Part shown: one piece after another, positions 52,421 through 60,653 of the stretch | Numbering within the stretch: position 1 is the stretch's first letter | Layout of the letters: the number at the start of each line of letters is the position of its first letter | Translations under genes and position numbers: made by a program | Source of the DNA: UBA11591 sp040220895 | GTDB taxonomy: Bacteria; Bacteroidota; Bacteroidia; Flavobacteriales_E; Vicingaceae | DNA: 64,000 nucleotides | Direction of reading: 5' to 3' | Assembly (NCBI GenBank): GCA_040220895.1 | Contig: JAVJVY010000008.1 | Span: 1 to 64,000, forward strand | Notes under the pieces: generated by a model | Told to the model about the DNA's origin: nothing | The model's input: only the letters and a program-made list of their open reading frames with translations | The model's database searches: none

Positions 52421-53107
52421 ATGGACATCGCTAAAAAGAAGCTTGCGGAGAAGCTATATCTAGGGTTAGCAGCCATATTTATAGCCTCATTGGTTTCGTG
52501 TAATTTGATATTTCAGAAGTTTTTCATTTGGAATCCTTTTGGCGTATTTCAATTCGAGGTGTCCGTAGGTATATTGCCCTATCCCATTACCTTTCTTATT
52601 ACGGATATAATATCTGAGATTTACGGGAAGAAGCGTGCGAATCAAGTTGTGATCGTTGGCTTATTTTCGACCGTTTTTGTCATGGGTGTTGTGGCACTTG
52701 CAGACATTGTTCCTGCAACTGACTGGTCGCCGGTTTCAAATGAAACTTTCAGCCGTGTCTTTGGTTTGACCGGCGTGGCCGTGGCCGCCTCGATGTTCGC
52801 TTTCTTAATGGCTCAATTCATCGATATCAGGATATATCATTTCTGGAAAGGAATCACCAAGGGAAGGTATTTGTGGATACGAAATAACTTCTCAACGATG
52901 ACCTCCCAATTTGTGGATACGGCGTCCGTATTACTTTTGCTTTGCGCATTTGGTGCTATTGGGTGGGACCGTTTCGAGGACCTGCTGTTGAATGGATTTC
53001 TTTTCAAAGTGGTGGTTGCCGCATTTGACACTCCTTTCCTGTATCTTTTTGTTAGTCTGATCAAGCGTAATTTTGGTTTGGAGATTGACGAGGAAGTGGA
53101 TTTCTGA
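52421..53107 (+). CDS. Queuosine precursor transporter (YhhQ/QPTR family)
   Basis: 228 residues with about six membrane helices; the VUT/QPTR family imports preQ0 or preQ1 for queuosine modification of tRNA wobble bases. Signature segments: CNLIFQKFFIWNP, GILPYPITFLITDIISEIYGKKRANQVV, FLMAQFIDIRIYHFWK and the NNFSTMTSQFVDTASVL block with conserved polar residues in helix 5. The start ATG at 52421 is followed by a lysine-rich N-terminus. No preQ1 riboswitch is recognisable because the promoter leaves no leader. Single-gene unit. Confidence 0.9.
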   Translation: MDIAKKKLAEKLYLGLAAIFIASLVSCNLIFQKFFIWNPFGVFQFEVSVGILPYPITFLITDIISEIYGKKRANQVVIVGLFSTVFVMGVVALADIVPATDWSPVSNETFSRVFGLTGVAVAASMFAFLMAQFIDIRIYHFWKGITKGRYLWIRNNFSTMTSQFVDTASVLLLLCAFGAIGWDRFEDLLLNGFLFKVVVAAFDTPFLYLFVSLIKRNFGLEIDEEVDF

Positions 53108-53162
53108 CCATGGCAATCCAAGAATAGCCTTTGATCAATCCATTTTCCGGCCTTAGATTTTA

Positions 53163-53170
53163 TACTTTTG
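53163..53170 (+). promoter_or_regulatory. Promoter -7 element for dsbD (TACTTTTG)
   Basis: A perfect TAnnTTTG match, 19 bases before the ATG at 53190. Confidence 0.45.
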
Positions 53171-53189
53171 CTTTTTAGATTTTCCCAGA

Positions 53190-55640
53190 ATGAAAGGATT
53201 TCGTTTCAGTTCATTGCTCTTTCTACTCTATTTCATCACGTCGGTCCCGGACCTGAGCGCTCAAGTGCTGGAGCCTGTTAAGTGGAAGTTTACTATCCAA
53301 GAGGTGGGTAACGGTCTTTATGACCTTGTTGCCGAAGCTCAGATCGATGAGCATTGGCACTTATATACCCAGAAAACATATGAAGAAGGCCCCATTGCCA
53401 CCACCTTCACTTTTGAAAAAACCGATGGTGTTGAATTAATGGGTAGCATTAAGGAAAGCGAAAGCATTACCAAATACGAGGAGATTTGGGAAGCAGAGAT
53501 CACATTTTTTGAGAATCGCGCCAGATTTACACAACGCGTTAAAAAGCTGACTGCCTCAGAGGTCACGGTTGCAGGATACCTGGAGTTTATGACTTGTGAC
53601 GACAAACGCTGCCTGCCTCCCGAATTTGTGGATTTTGAATTCTTATTACCCGGTCAGAAATTAATCGAGACCTCCAAAAATGAACAGACTCAGGTGTTGG
53701 AAAATACCGAAGCACTGGTTTCGATGTCAGGCGAAGAAGAGGGTATCCTGGAACCTGTATCATGGACATTTACGGTTGAAAAAAAGGAGAAAGGGATTTA
53801 TACCCTTGTCATGAAAGCCAGCATTGAAGAACATTGGCATGTATATGCTCGTGAACTTAGCAATGATGATGGACCGATCCCAACCGAAATAAGCATCCAA
53901 AAAGTGCCGGGCATAACTTTGATCGGAGAGGTCAGGGACGAAGGAAATAAACTTACTGAATTCGACCAAAACTTCATGATGGACCTTTCTTATTATGAAA
54001 AAGAAGTAACCTTCCTTCAGGATTTTGAGCTGTCTGAGAGAAAAGCCGTAATCAAAGGTTCGGTTTATTTCATGGTCTGCGACAACAAGCGCTGTCTTCT
54101 ACCTGAAGAGATAGAATTTGAGGTTGAAGTTGACGAAGATGCATCAATTTTAGCGTCTACTGACAATAAAAGCAGTATTTCAGGAATATCCTTTTGGGCA
54201 ACGTTCATTAAAGGTTTTCTGGGCGGGTTTTTAGCTCTGCTGACACCTTGTGTTTTTCCCATGATACCGCTTACTGTGAGTTTCTTTACAAAGCAGAGTA
54301 AGACAAGGGCTAAAGGAATCTCCAATGCCCTTATTTATAGTGTATCAATCATGGCAATATATGTGCTTTTAGGCTACGGCGTCACGGTGGTTTTCGGAGC
54401 CGACGCCCTCAATGCACTTTCTACCAATGTCTGGTTCAACCTTGCCTTCTTCCTGATACTGGTTGTTTTTGCGATTTCGTTTTTTGGTGCCTTTGAAATA
54501 ACCTTGCCCAGTTCATGGGTGAATAAGGCGGATTCCGCTTCAGATAAAGGTGGCATACTGGGCATCTTCTTTATGGCATTTACCCTTTCATTGGTATCTT
54601 TTTCATGCACAGGTCCGATCATAGGCACACTTTTGGTCGATGCAGCTGTCAACGGTGGGATTACTGGCCCCCTCATTGGAATGTTCGGGTTTTCCCTTGC
54701 CCTAGCCCTGCCATTTGGGCTTTTCGCCGCTTTCCCGGGTTGGTTGAATACCCTTCCGTCCTCTGGGGGTTGGCTCAATAGTGTGAAGGTCGTTCTTGGG
54801 TTCATCGAGTTGGCCTTTGCTTTTAAATTCTTATCTAATGCCGATCTTGTGGTTCAGGCAGGTCTTTTGAAAAGGGAAGTATTCATAGCTATATGGATCG
54901 CTATTTTTGCCTTACTGACCATGTATTTATTAGGCATTTACTCACTGCCACACGATAGTAAATCTGATCGAATATCAGTCACAAGACTAGTTGCAGCGGT
55001 ATTTACACTCATGTTCACCATCTATTTGATTCCGGGAATTTGGGGCGCACCATTGAAGTTGATATCTGGCTTTCCTCCGCCCATGTTCTATAGCGAATCA
55101 CCTCAGGGCTTGGGTGGAACTACCATGATCCAGGCTGCCGGATCAGAAGGTGAAATTGTGGGTGATCCCGAGCATTGCCCCCATGGGCTAAATTGTTTTC
55201 ACGACTACGAAGAAGGCCTGGCATATGCACAGAAGGTCGGTAAGCCCGTCATGCTCGATTTTACTGGTTGGGCATGTGTTAACTGTAGGAAAATGGAAGA
55301 ACAGGTGTGGTCTGACCCTTCAATCCTCAAAATATTACGCGAAGAAGTCGTATTGATTTCACTCTATGTCGATGAAAAAATTGCCTTGCCGGAATCCGAA
55401 CAAAAGGAAGTCATGATTGGTGAAAAGAAAAAGAAAATCAGAACGGTAGGTAACAAATGGAGTTACCTTCAAGCAGATCGTTACAACACAAATTCTCAAC
55501 CATATTATGTTATCCTTGACCACGATGAGGTGACCATGAATGGTTCGGCTGCCTACGATCCGGATATCCCCAAGTTTAAATCCTGGTTGGAAGAAGGCAT
55601 CTCGCGATTCCGCGAAGGGAATCTGGCAAAAAATAACTAG
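53190..55640 (+). CDS. dsbD: Thiol:disulfide interchange protein DsbD with duplicated N-terminal domain
   Basis: 816 residues. Carries reductant from cytoplasmic thioredoxin to periplasmic proteins. Signal peptide to about residue 25. Two tandem copies of the DsbD alpha/DsbC-like domain follow: about 27-153 and 187-313, each starting LEPV.W.FT and ending FM.CD.KRCL. Their Cys pairs are 136/141 and 297/302, offset by 161. A CcdA-like membrane domain starts near 325 with the redox Cys in TPCVFPMIPL and SCTGPIIG. The C-terminal thioredoxin domain has WACVNCRKME (Cys696 and Cys699). Most DsbD proteins have one N-terminal domain, so this one is longer by about 160 residues. Confidence 0.93.
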   Translation: MKGFRFSSLLFLLYFITSVPDLSAQVLEPVKWKFTIQEVGNGLYDLVAEAQIDEHWHLYTQKTYEEGPIATTFTFEKTDGVELMGSIKESESITKYEEIWEAEITFFENRARFTQRVKKLTASEVTVAGYLEFMTCDDKRCLPPEFVDFEFLLPGQKLIETSKNEQTQVLENTEALVSMSGEEEGILEPVSWTFTVEKKEKGIYTLVMKASIEEHWHVYARELSNDDGPIPTEISIQKVPGITLIGEVRDEGNKLTEFDQNFMMDLSYYEKEVTFLQDFELSERKAVIKGSVYFMVCDNKRCLLPEEIEFEVEVDEDASILASTDNKSSISGISFWATFIKGFLGGFLALLTPCVFPMIPLTVSFFTKQSKTRAKGISNALIYSVSIMAIYVLLGYGVTVVFGADALNALSTNVWFNLAFFLILVVFAISFFGAFEITLPSSWVNKADSASDKGGILGIFFMAFTLSLVSFSCTGPIIGTLLVDAAVNGGITGPLIGMFGFSLALALPFGLFAAFPGWLNTLPSSGGWLNSVKVVLGFIELAFAFKFLSNADLVVQAGLLKREVFIAIWIAIFALLTMYLLGIYSLPHDSKSDRISVTRLVAAVFTLMFTIYLIPGIWGAPLKLISGFPPPMFYSESPQGLGGTTMIQAAGSEGEIVGDPEHCPHGLNCFHDYEEGLAYAQKVGKPVMLDFTGWACVNCRKMEEQVWSDPSILKILREEVVLISLYVDEKIALPESEQKEVMIGEKKKKIRTVGNKWSYLQADRYNTNSQPYYVILDHDEVTMNGSAAYDPDIPKFKSWLEEGISRFREGNLAKNN

Positions 55641-55781
55641 GTATTGTTCGGGCTAACCAGTTGAGTCTTTCGGTTGGTGCAGCAAAGAATTCAAAATTTT
55701 CATGGTTTTGTCGAAGAAAATGCCCTATTTGGAAATTCGGGTATGAATTTATAAAAGCCCTATGTAGGTTTGACTGACTTT

Positions 55782-55811
55782 TTGAGATGTGCCCTGAATT
55801 AACTTACTTTG
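55782..55811 (+). promoter_or_regulatory. Promoter of gmhA
   Basis: TTG (55782-55784), 19 bases, TTACTTTG (55804-55811), one mismatch to the TAnnTTTG consensus. It ends six bases before the ATG, so the message should be leaderless. Confidence 0.6.
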
Positions 55812-55817
55812 AATAGC

Positions 55818-56387
55818 ATGGATGATTTGATCAGAAAAAATTTTATAGAAGCACTAGACGTTCTTCAAGCTTTTATCGGTGATCCGCGTAACCTGGACGC
55901 TGTTAAAGAGGCCGGCGATCTGATGATCGAATCATTATCCAACGGAGGTAAGATCATTTCCTGTGGAAACGGCGGTTCTATGTGCGATGCTATGCATTTT
56001 GCCGAAGAGCTGACCGGGCGTTTCAGGGAAAACAGATCCCCAATCGCAGCAATTTCCATTTCTGATCCTTCTCATATCAGCTGCGTGGGAAATGATTACG
56101 GCTTCGATCAAGTCTTTTCAAGGTTCGTTGAAGGGGTTGGGACTGACGGTGACGTGCTGCTCGCAATTAGTACAAGCGGAAATTCATTGAATGTTGTCAA
56201 CGCCTGCGAGGTTGCCCGGAGCAAAGGGATGAAAGTTGTTGCCCTTACGGGTAAGGACGGAGGTAAATTAAAGGACAATTGTGATATTGAGATAAGAGCC
56301 CCGCGTTCGGCTTACGCCGACAGAGTTCAGGAAATTCACATCAAAGTAATACACTCACTTATCCATTACATCGAACAGCACATTTAA
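55818..56387 (+). CDS. gmhA: Phosphoheptose isomerase GmhA (SIS domain)
   Basis: 189 residues from the ATG at 55818; the in-frame TTG at 55809 lies within the promoter. Converts sedoheptulose 7-phosphate to D-glycero-D-manno-heptose 7-phosphate, the first step toward ADP-heptose. SIS motifs: GGKIISCGNGGSMCDAMHFAEELTGRF (in pieces), the FSRFVEGVG...DVLLAISTSGNSLNVVNA phosphate-binding block, and the catalytic Glu/His region VQEIHIKVIHSLIHYIE. hldA is 40 kb away in the same window. The last base overlaps the ComM-like gene start. Confidence 0.92.
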   Translation: MDDLIRKNFIEALDVLQAFIGDPRNLDAVKEAGDLMIESLSNGGKIISCGNGGSMCDAMHFAEELTGRFRENRSPIAAISISDPSHISCVGNDYGFDQVFSRFVEGVGTDGDVLLAISTSGNSLNVVNACEVARSKGMKVVALTGKDGGKLKDNCDIEIRAPRSAYADRVQEIHIKVIHSLIHYIEQHI

Positions 56388-57925
56388 TGCTGGTCAAAAC
56401 CCATGGCTGTGCTTTGCACGGTGTGGACGCCATTGGAATCACCGTGGAAGTCCATATCGATAGCGGTTTTAAATTTTATTTGGTAGGTCTTCCGGACAAT
56501 GCCGTTAAAGAAAGCCAACGCAGAATAGAATCTGCACTGAAAAGTATAGGTTTAAAGATGCCCGGTAAGAGAATCACGGTGAATCTCGCTCCCGCAGATA
56601 TCAGAAAAGAAGGATCGGCGTATGATCTAGGAATTGCACTGGGTATTTTGGCAGCTTCTGGGCAGGTAAAGTACAATCAATTTGGTCAATACATCATTAT
56701 GGGTGAGTTATCACTTGACGGTAGCCTGCACCCCCTCAAAGGCAGTTTATCCATGGCCTTACTGGCCTTGAATAAGGGTTACAGAGGCATAGTTTTACCT
56801 GAGGCCAGCGCCAGAGAGGCTTCAGTACTGACGGAACTCGAAGTATTTGGTGCTAAAAATTTATCCCAGGTCTTGCGCCATTTTAATGGGGAAGAAAAGA
56901 TGATACCCATTAAACCAGAATACAACACGATCCATCAACATCTAAATTACACTGATGAGGTCGATTTTTCAGATGTTGTTGGTCAGGAAGGTGTCAAAAG
57001 AGCCATGGAGATCGCTGCGGCAGGTGGTCATAACATTCTTATGATCGGCCCTCCTGGTGCGGGAAAGACCATGTTGGCGAAGCGTCTTCCAGGAATTTTA
57101 CCAAAGCTCGAACTAGACGAATCGATCGAAACCACAAAGATTCACAGTGTGGCGGGATTGGTGAATCAAAACATGAGCACCTTGGTACAACGACCATTCA
57201 GGCACCCGCATCATACTGTTTCAGATGTAGCTTTGGTCGGCGGAGGAGGAAATCCCCAACCAGGTGAAATATCCCTGGCCCATAATGGGGTCCTGTTTTT
57301 AGATGAGTTACCCGAGTTTAAGCGTTCAGCGCTTGAAGTTCTTCGTCAACCAATGGAAGACAGAAAGATCACCATTTCACGGGCAAAGTTTGCCGTTGAT
57401 TTTCCGGCAAATTTCATGCTTGTTGCCTCGATGAATCCTTGTCCTTGCGGGTTTTTTAATCATCCCGACAAAAAGTGTATTTGTCCCGATAGATCCATTC
57501 AACGCTATTTAAGCAGGGTATCAGGCCCTTTGCTGGATAGGATAGATCTTCACATTGAAGTAAGCCCTGTGCCCATACGAGAATTTGGAAAAGGACGTAA
57601 AAATGACAGCTCAATTGAAATCAGGGCAAGGGTAATTGCAGCCCGGCAGCGTCAAAGATATCGCCTGCGCAACAGCAACATCAAAACCAACGTCGAAATG
57701 TCGCGAGGGTTGATCAATGAGCATTGCGAGTTGGACCTAAGCGCCAGCAACTTATTGCACCAGGCGGTAGATCGCCTTGGGTTGAGTGCAAGAGCCTATG
57801 ATAAGATCTTAAAAGTTTCCAGAACAATTGCAGATCTTGCTGCTTCGGAATCCATTCAATGTGAGCACATTGCCGAAGCTGTGCAATACCGCAGCCTTGA
57901 TAGATCCATCTGGTTTTCATCCTGA
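56387..57925 (+). CDS. YifB/ComM-family Mg-chelatase-like AAA ATPase
   Basis: 512 residues. N-terminal Lon-like ChlI domain (HGVDAIGITVEVHIDSGFKFYLVGLPDNAVKES split) followed by the AAA core with Walker A MIGPPGAGKTMLAKRLPG, LFLDELPEFKRSALEVLRQPMEDR, and a Cys-rich insertion (CPCGFFNHPDKKCIC). A helicase of this family (ComM) promotes branch migration during natural transformation, though many homologues are in non-competent bacteria. Start ATG at 56387 overlaps the gmhA stop by one base, so the two are translated from one message. Confidence 0.92.
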   Translation: MLVKTHGCALHGVDAIGITVEVHIDSGFKFYLVGLPDNAVKESQRRIESALKSIGLKMPGKRITVNLAPADIRKEGSAYDLGIALGILAASGQVKYNQFGQYIIMGELSLDGSLHPLKGSLSMALLALNKGYRGIVLPEASAREASVLTELEVFGAKNLSQVLRHFNGEEKMIPIKPEYNTIHQHLNYTDEVDFSDVVGQEGVKRAMEIAAAGGHNILMIGPPGAGKTMLAKRLPGILPKLELDESIETTKIHSVAGLVNQNMSTLVQRPFRHPHHTVSDVALVGGGGNPQPGEISLAHNGVLFLDELPEFKRSALEVLRQPMEDRKITISRAKFAVDFPANFMLVASMNPCPCGFFNHPDKKCICPDRSIQRYLSRVSGPLLDRIDLHIEVSPVPIREFGKGRKNDSSIEIRARVIAARQRQRYRLRNSNIKTNVEMSRGLINEHCELDLSASNLLHQAVDRLGLSARAYDKILKVSRTIADLAASESIQCEHIAEAVQYRSLDRSIWFSS

Positions 57926-58056
57926 CCATCCGGCCATGGAAGTTCTAATATGACCGATGGTGGAAATGCGCATTCATTTAGGCAAAAACGCTTGGTCAAG
58001 TGCTGCAGTGACATTGAAAAGCACGAACACGAGTTTGTATTCAAAAAATTGTAACC

Positions 58057-58076
58057 ATTGAACATTACTGTTCAAT
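58057..58076 (-). terminator. Stem-loop over the stop codon of the SGNH gene
   Basis: ATTGAACA-(TTAC)-TGTTCAAT, eight perfect pairs with a tetraloop that contains the TAA stop (58065-58067). On the minus strand a T6 run follows nine bases later (GGTTACAATTTTTT), so termination is possible but the spacing is loose. Confidence 0.45.
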
Positions 58077-58997
58077 TTGAGTAGCTAGCCAGGTGGAAAA
58101 GAGCCTGGAACCGTGGGCATTGAAATGTTCGGTGTCCATCCAAAGATCAGGGTTTTCAAAGAATTTTCTGGGTGGAATAAGGAGCTTCCCACTGGCAATG
58201 TAGAATTGTTGGTTGAAAGGAACTTCACTTGCCATTCCAAAGGAAGGAATGTATAGAAATCGCAATTCCACGTCGTGTCTTTTGCACAAATTTGCTATTT
58301 GATCTAGGTAAAAACGTGGCAACTTTAAGCGCCAATCCCGCGCAATACTCTTTTTAAATTTTTCCTTCTTGTCCAATTCTTTTTTTAGATGCGCTTGTAA
58401 TTCATCGCTCTTTGCCTTTGACTTAAATATTGGAAGGTTGCTGTAATCGATATAACGCATCTGTTTTGGCGGTTCCGGAAGCACCCCCATTAACCGATCT
58501 TGAAAATACATGTAGCGCACCAGAAAAGCTTTATAGACATCTACCGGGTATTTTTTGTTTGCAAGGATGGGTGCATGAAATACATCATTTAGGTAGCCAA
58601 CGGTTCCGAAATCGCGGTGCGATGTAAAGTCTTCTTCCATCCGCACTTCGAGATAAATTGCAGAGGGTTTATGCTTTAATAAAATATCCTTTAATACCGT
58701 GAATTGGATGTTTCTTCCGCCTTGACAATACGAGAGATTTACCACATTTTCATCACCTATCAAGCTATCTAGGTAGCCATCATTGACGGCACAACCGGTA
58801 TGTGAGGTACCCAAAAAGGCGATGTCAATGGCACGTGGATTCTCAAATATTCGGTCATGGATCCAGGTAATGTTGCAACCATCATTCAGGGTGTAGTAAT
58901 AGTGATAGTACCTTGGAAGCTCGACGGTAAACATCAGACCCAAAGCAAATGCTAAAGCAACGATCAAAACTAATAGTCTATTTCTAAGGGTTTTCAT
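58065..58997 (-). CDS. SGNH/GDSL-like periplasmic acyl-transfer partner of MBOAT protein
   Basis: 310 residues. A signal-anchor helix (residues 7-24) leads to a periplasmic domain with the block I-like motif IAFLGTSHTGCAVN (GTSH with Ser66, in place of GDS) and a C-terminal block V-like DTEHFNAHGSRLF with the Asp and His of the triad. Such proteins (AlgJ/AlgX/PatB/DltD type) take acyl groups delivered across the membrane by MBOAT proteins and place them on polysaccharide or peptidoglycan. It starts in an ATGA overlap with the MBOAT gene, which supports this role. Acceptor unknown. Confidence 0.75.
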   Translation of the reverse strand: MKTLRNRLLVLIVALAFALGLMFTVELPRYYHYYYTLNDGCNITWIHDRIFENPRAIDIAFLGTSHTGCAVNDGYLDSLIGDENVVNLSYCQGGRNIQFTVLKDILLKHKPSAIYLEVRMEEDFTSHRDFGTVGYLNDVFHAPILANKKYPVDVYKAFLVRYMYFQDRLMGVLPEPPKQMRYIDYSNLPIFKSKAKSDELQAHLKKELDKKEKFKKSIARDWRLKLPRFYLDQIANLCKRHDVELRFLYIPSFGMASEVPFNQQFYIASGKLLIPPRKFFENPDLWMDTEHFNAHGSRLFSTWLATQIEQ

Positions 58998-60478
58998 CAG
59001 AATTGAAAGTAAACGAAGTTTTCAGGTCGCGAGAATGCACCGAACAAGAATATCCACGCCAGCACTCCAAAGTAAATTCCCCAGCGGCTTATACCAGACC
59101 TGTTAGTGAGGAATGTGCCAAAATCACGTTTCTTCATCGAGCCATCCATGCCAAACAATAAGCAAACGGAAAGCAACAATAAAAACACTTGTCTCGATGA
59201 TTCAAACATACTTGTCAATTCTCCGATCCAAGTGCTCGGATGAATGAATTGAGACCAACTGGTCACCAATGCAGAATTCAAAAGGATTGGAAGATCAGAA
59301 GTTGAATTCGCTCGGAAAAAGATCAGGCTGAATGTCCAGAGCGCGAAGACAACAAACATGTCGTAATACTTTTTAAGTGGATGAGAATCAGAAATTCCAA
59401 CTTGAGCCAAAAACTCAGGGATGAATGGCAGTTTATATCTCCCAAAGATCATAAATACACCACCTAGTATTCCCCAGATAATGAATGTCCACTTAGCGCC
59501 GTGCCATAGACCTGAAACGGTGAATACTACGAGAATATTGAACAGCCAGCGCGTAGATGAGACCTTGTTTCCGCCAAGAGGAAAGTAGATGTAATCCCTA
59601 AACCAGGTACTAAGGGAAATGTGCCACCTGTTCCAGAATTCAGAAAAACTCCTCGAAAAATAAGGCGTCTTGAAGTTAGTCATTAAATCAAAACCAAACA
59701 TTCGGCCGCAGCCGATGGCAATATCCGAATAACCGGAAAAATCCGCATATACCTGTACGGCAAATAAAACACTAGCCAACCATACCTGGGGCCCGCTGAA
59801 ACCTGCAGGTGAAGAATACACCAAATCAACGATTCCGGCCAGGTTGTCTGCAATAACTACTTTTTTAAAGAATCCCCAAAGCATGATGCGCATTCCGTTG
59901 ATGGTAAATTGAAGGTCAAATTGCCGTTTGTGTTGAAATTGAGGAAGTAAGTGAGCGGCTCGCTCAATTGGACCGGCCACCAACTGGGGAAAAAACGACA
60001 CAAAGGCAAAAAACGATAACCAGTCCTTTGTTGGTTCTATTTTGCCTTTATAGATGTCGATCGAATAGCTCAAGGTTTGGAAGGTGTAGAAGCTAATTCC
60101 AACCGGAAGAATAATGTCCAGACCGGAATGATTGAGATGAAAGCCAAACCATGAAAAAGATTCAATCAGAGAATCGACGAAGAAATTGTAATACTTGAAA
60201 AAACCGAGCATGCCCAGGTTTACGCATAGGCTCAAAATCAACCAAGCGCGCCTACGATGTTTTATAATCGATTTGGCGATGATTGGTCCGACCATGAAGT
60301 CGACCAATGAACTTATAAAGATCAGGGATAGAAAACGCCAGTCCCACCAACCGTAAAAAAAATAACTGGCTAGAAGTACGAAAGCGTTTTGTTTCCTCAA
60401 ATCATGAGCCAATAATTTCCAATAGACCAGGTAAACGATCGGAAGAAAAATTAAGAATGCAATTGAGTTAAAAAGCAT
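58997..60478 (-). CDS. MBOAT-family O-acyltransferase (AlgI/PatA-like)
   Basis: 493 residues with about ten membrane helices. The MBOAT hallmarks are FYTFQTLSYSIDIYKGKI, VAGPIERAAHLLPQ, YADFSGYSDIAIGCGRMFGFDL, FWNRWHISLSTWFRDYIYFPLGG and the catalytic His in VSGLWHGAKWTFIIWG. It moves an acyl group from cytoplasmic acyl-CoA or acyl-carrier to a periplasmic acceptor, here with the SGNH protein encoded next (one-base overlap). Transcribed divergently from the metallophore operon. The 176-base gap contains a 7-base inverted repeat with a 12-base spacer (60505-60530). Confidence 0.93.
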   Translation of the reverse strand: MLFNSIAFLIFLPIVYLVYWKLLAHDLRKQNAFVLLASYFFYGWWDWRFLSLIFISSLVDFMVGPIIAKSIIKHRRRAWLILSLCVNLGMLGFFKYYNFFVDSLIESFSWFGFHLNHSGLDIILPVGISFYTFQTLSYSIDIYKGKIEPTKDWLSFFAFVSFFPQLVAGPIERAAHLLPQFQHKRQFDLQFTINGMRIMLWGFFKKVVIADNLAGIVDLVYSSPAGFSGPQVWLASVLFAVQVYADFSGYSDIAIGCGRMFGFDLMTNFKTPYFSRSFSEFWNRWHISLSTWFRDYIYFPLGGNKVSSTRWLFNILVVFTVSGLWHGAKWTFIIWGILGGVFMIFGRYKLPFIPEFLAQVGISDSHPLKKYYDMFVVFALWTFSLIFFRANSTSDLPILLNSALVTSWSQFIHPSTWIGELTSMFESSRQVFLLLLSVCLLFGMDGSMKKRDFGTFLTNRSGISRWGIYFGVLAWIFLFGAFSRPENFVYFQF

Positions 60479-60504
60479 TTGCCAGTGTTGATCCTTTGAT
60501 AAAT

Positions 60505-60530
60505 GAAATGAGATTTTAACAAGTCATTTC
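60505..60530. repeat. Inverted repeat in the divergent MBOAT / metallophore intergenic region
   Basis: GAAATGA (60505-60511) and TCATTTC (60524-60530) are perfect inverted copies separated by 12 bases. The geometry suits a dimeric regulator, but no regulator gene is adjacent. Tentative. Confidence 0.3.
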
Positions 60531-60616
60531 AGTGCTCGGAGACTGCAAAAATGCTAATTGTCTTTCAATAGACCATTTATTAAGCGCGAATCAGTGACAT
60601 TCGCCTTGTAAATAAT

Positions 60617-60624
60617 TACCTTTA
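60617..60624 (+). promoter_or_regulatory. Possible -7 element for the metallophore operon (TACCTTTA)
   Basis: One mismatch from TAnnTTTG (A for the last G), 29 bases before the ATG at 60654. There is no TTG at the usual distance upstream, so an alternative sigma factor or activator is possible. Confidence 0.3.
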
Positions 60625-60653
60625 TAGAACATTCAACCAAAAAACCATTTGCA

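Noticed and set aside
54374..54805. 143-codon minus-strand frame inside dsbD
   Set aside because: Antisense to the membrane domain of dsbD with no recognisable protein features.
55641..55780. Possible terminator or small gene after dsbD
   Set aside because: Only weak, imperfect pairing and no credible reading frame or T-tract.
57926..58056. Small gene between the ComM-like gene and the SGNH gene
   Set aside because: No frame with a plausible start and composition; only the stop-codon stem-loop stands out.
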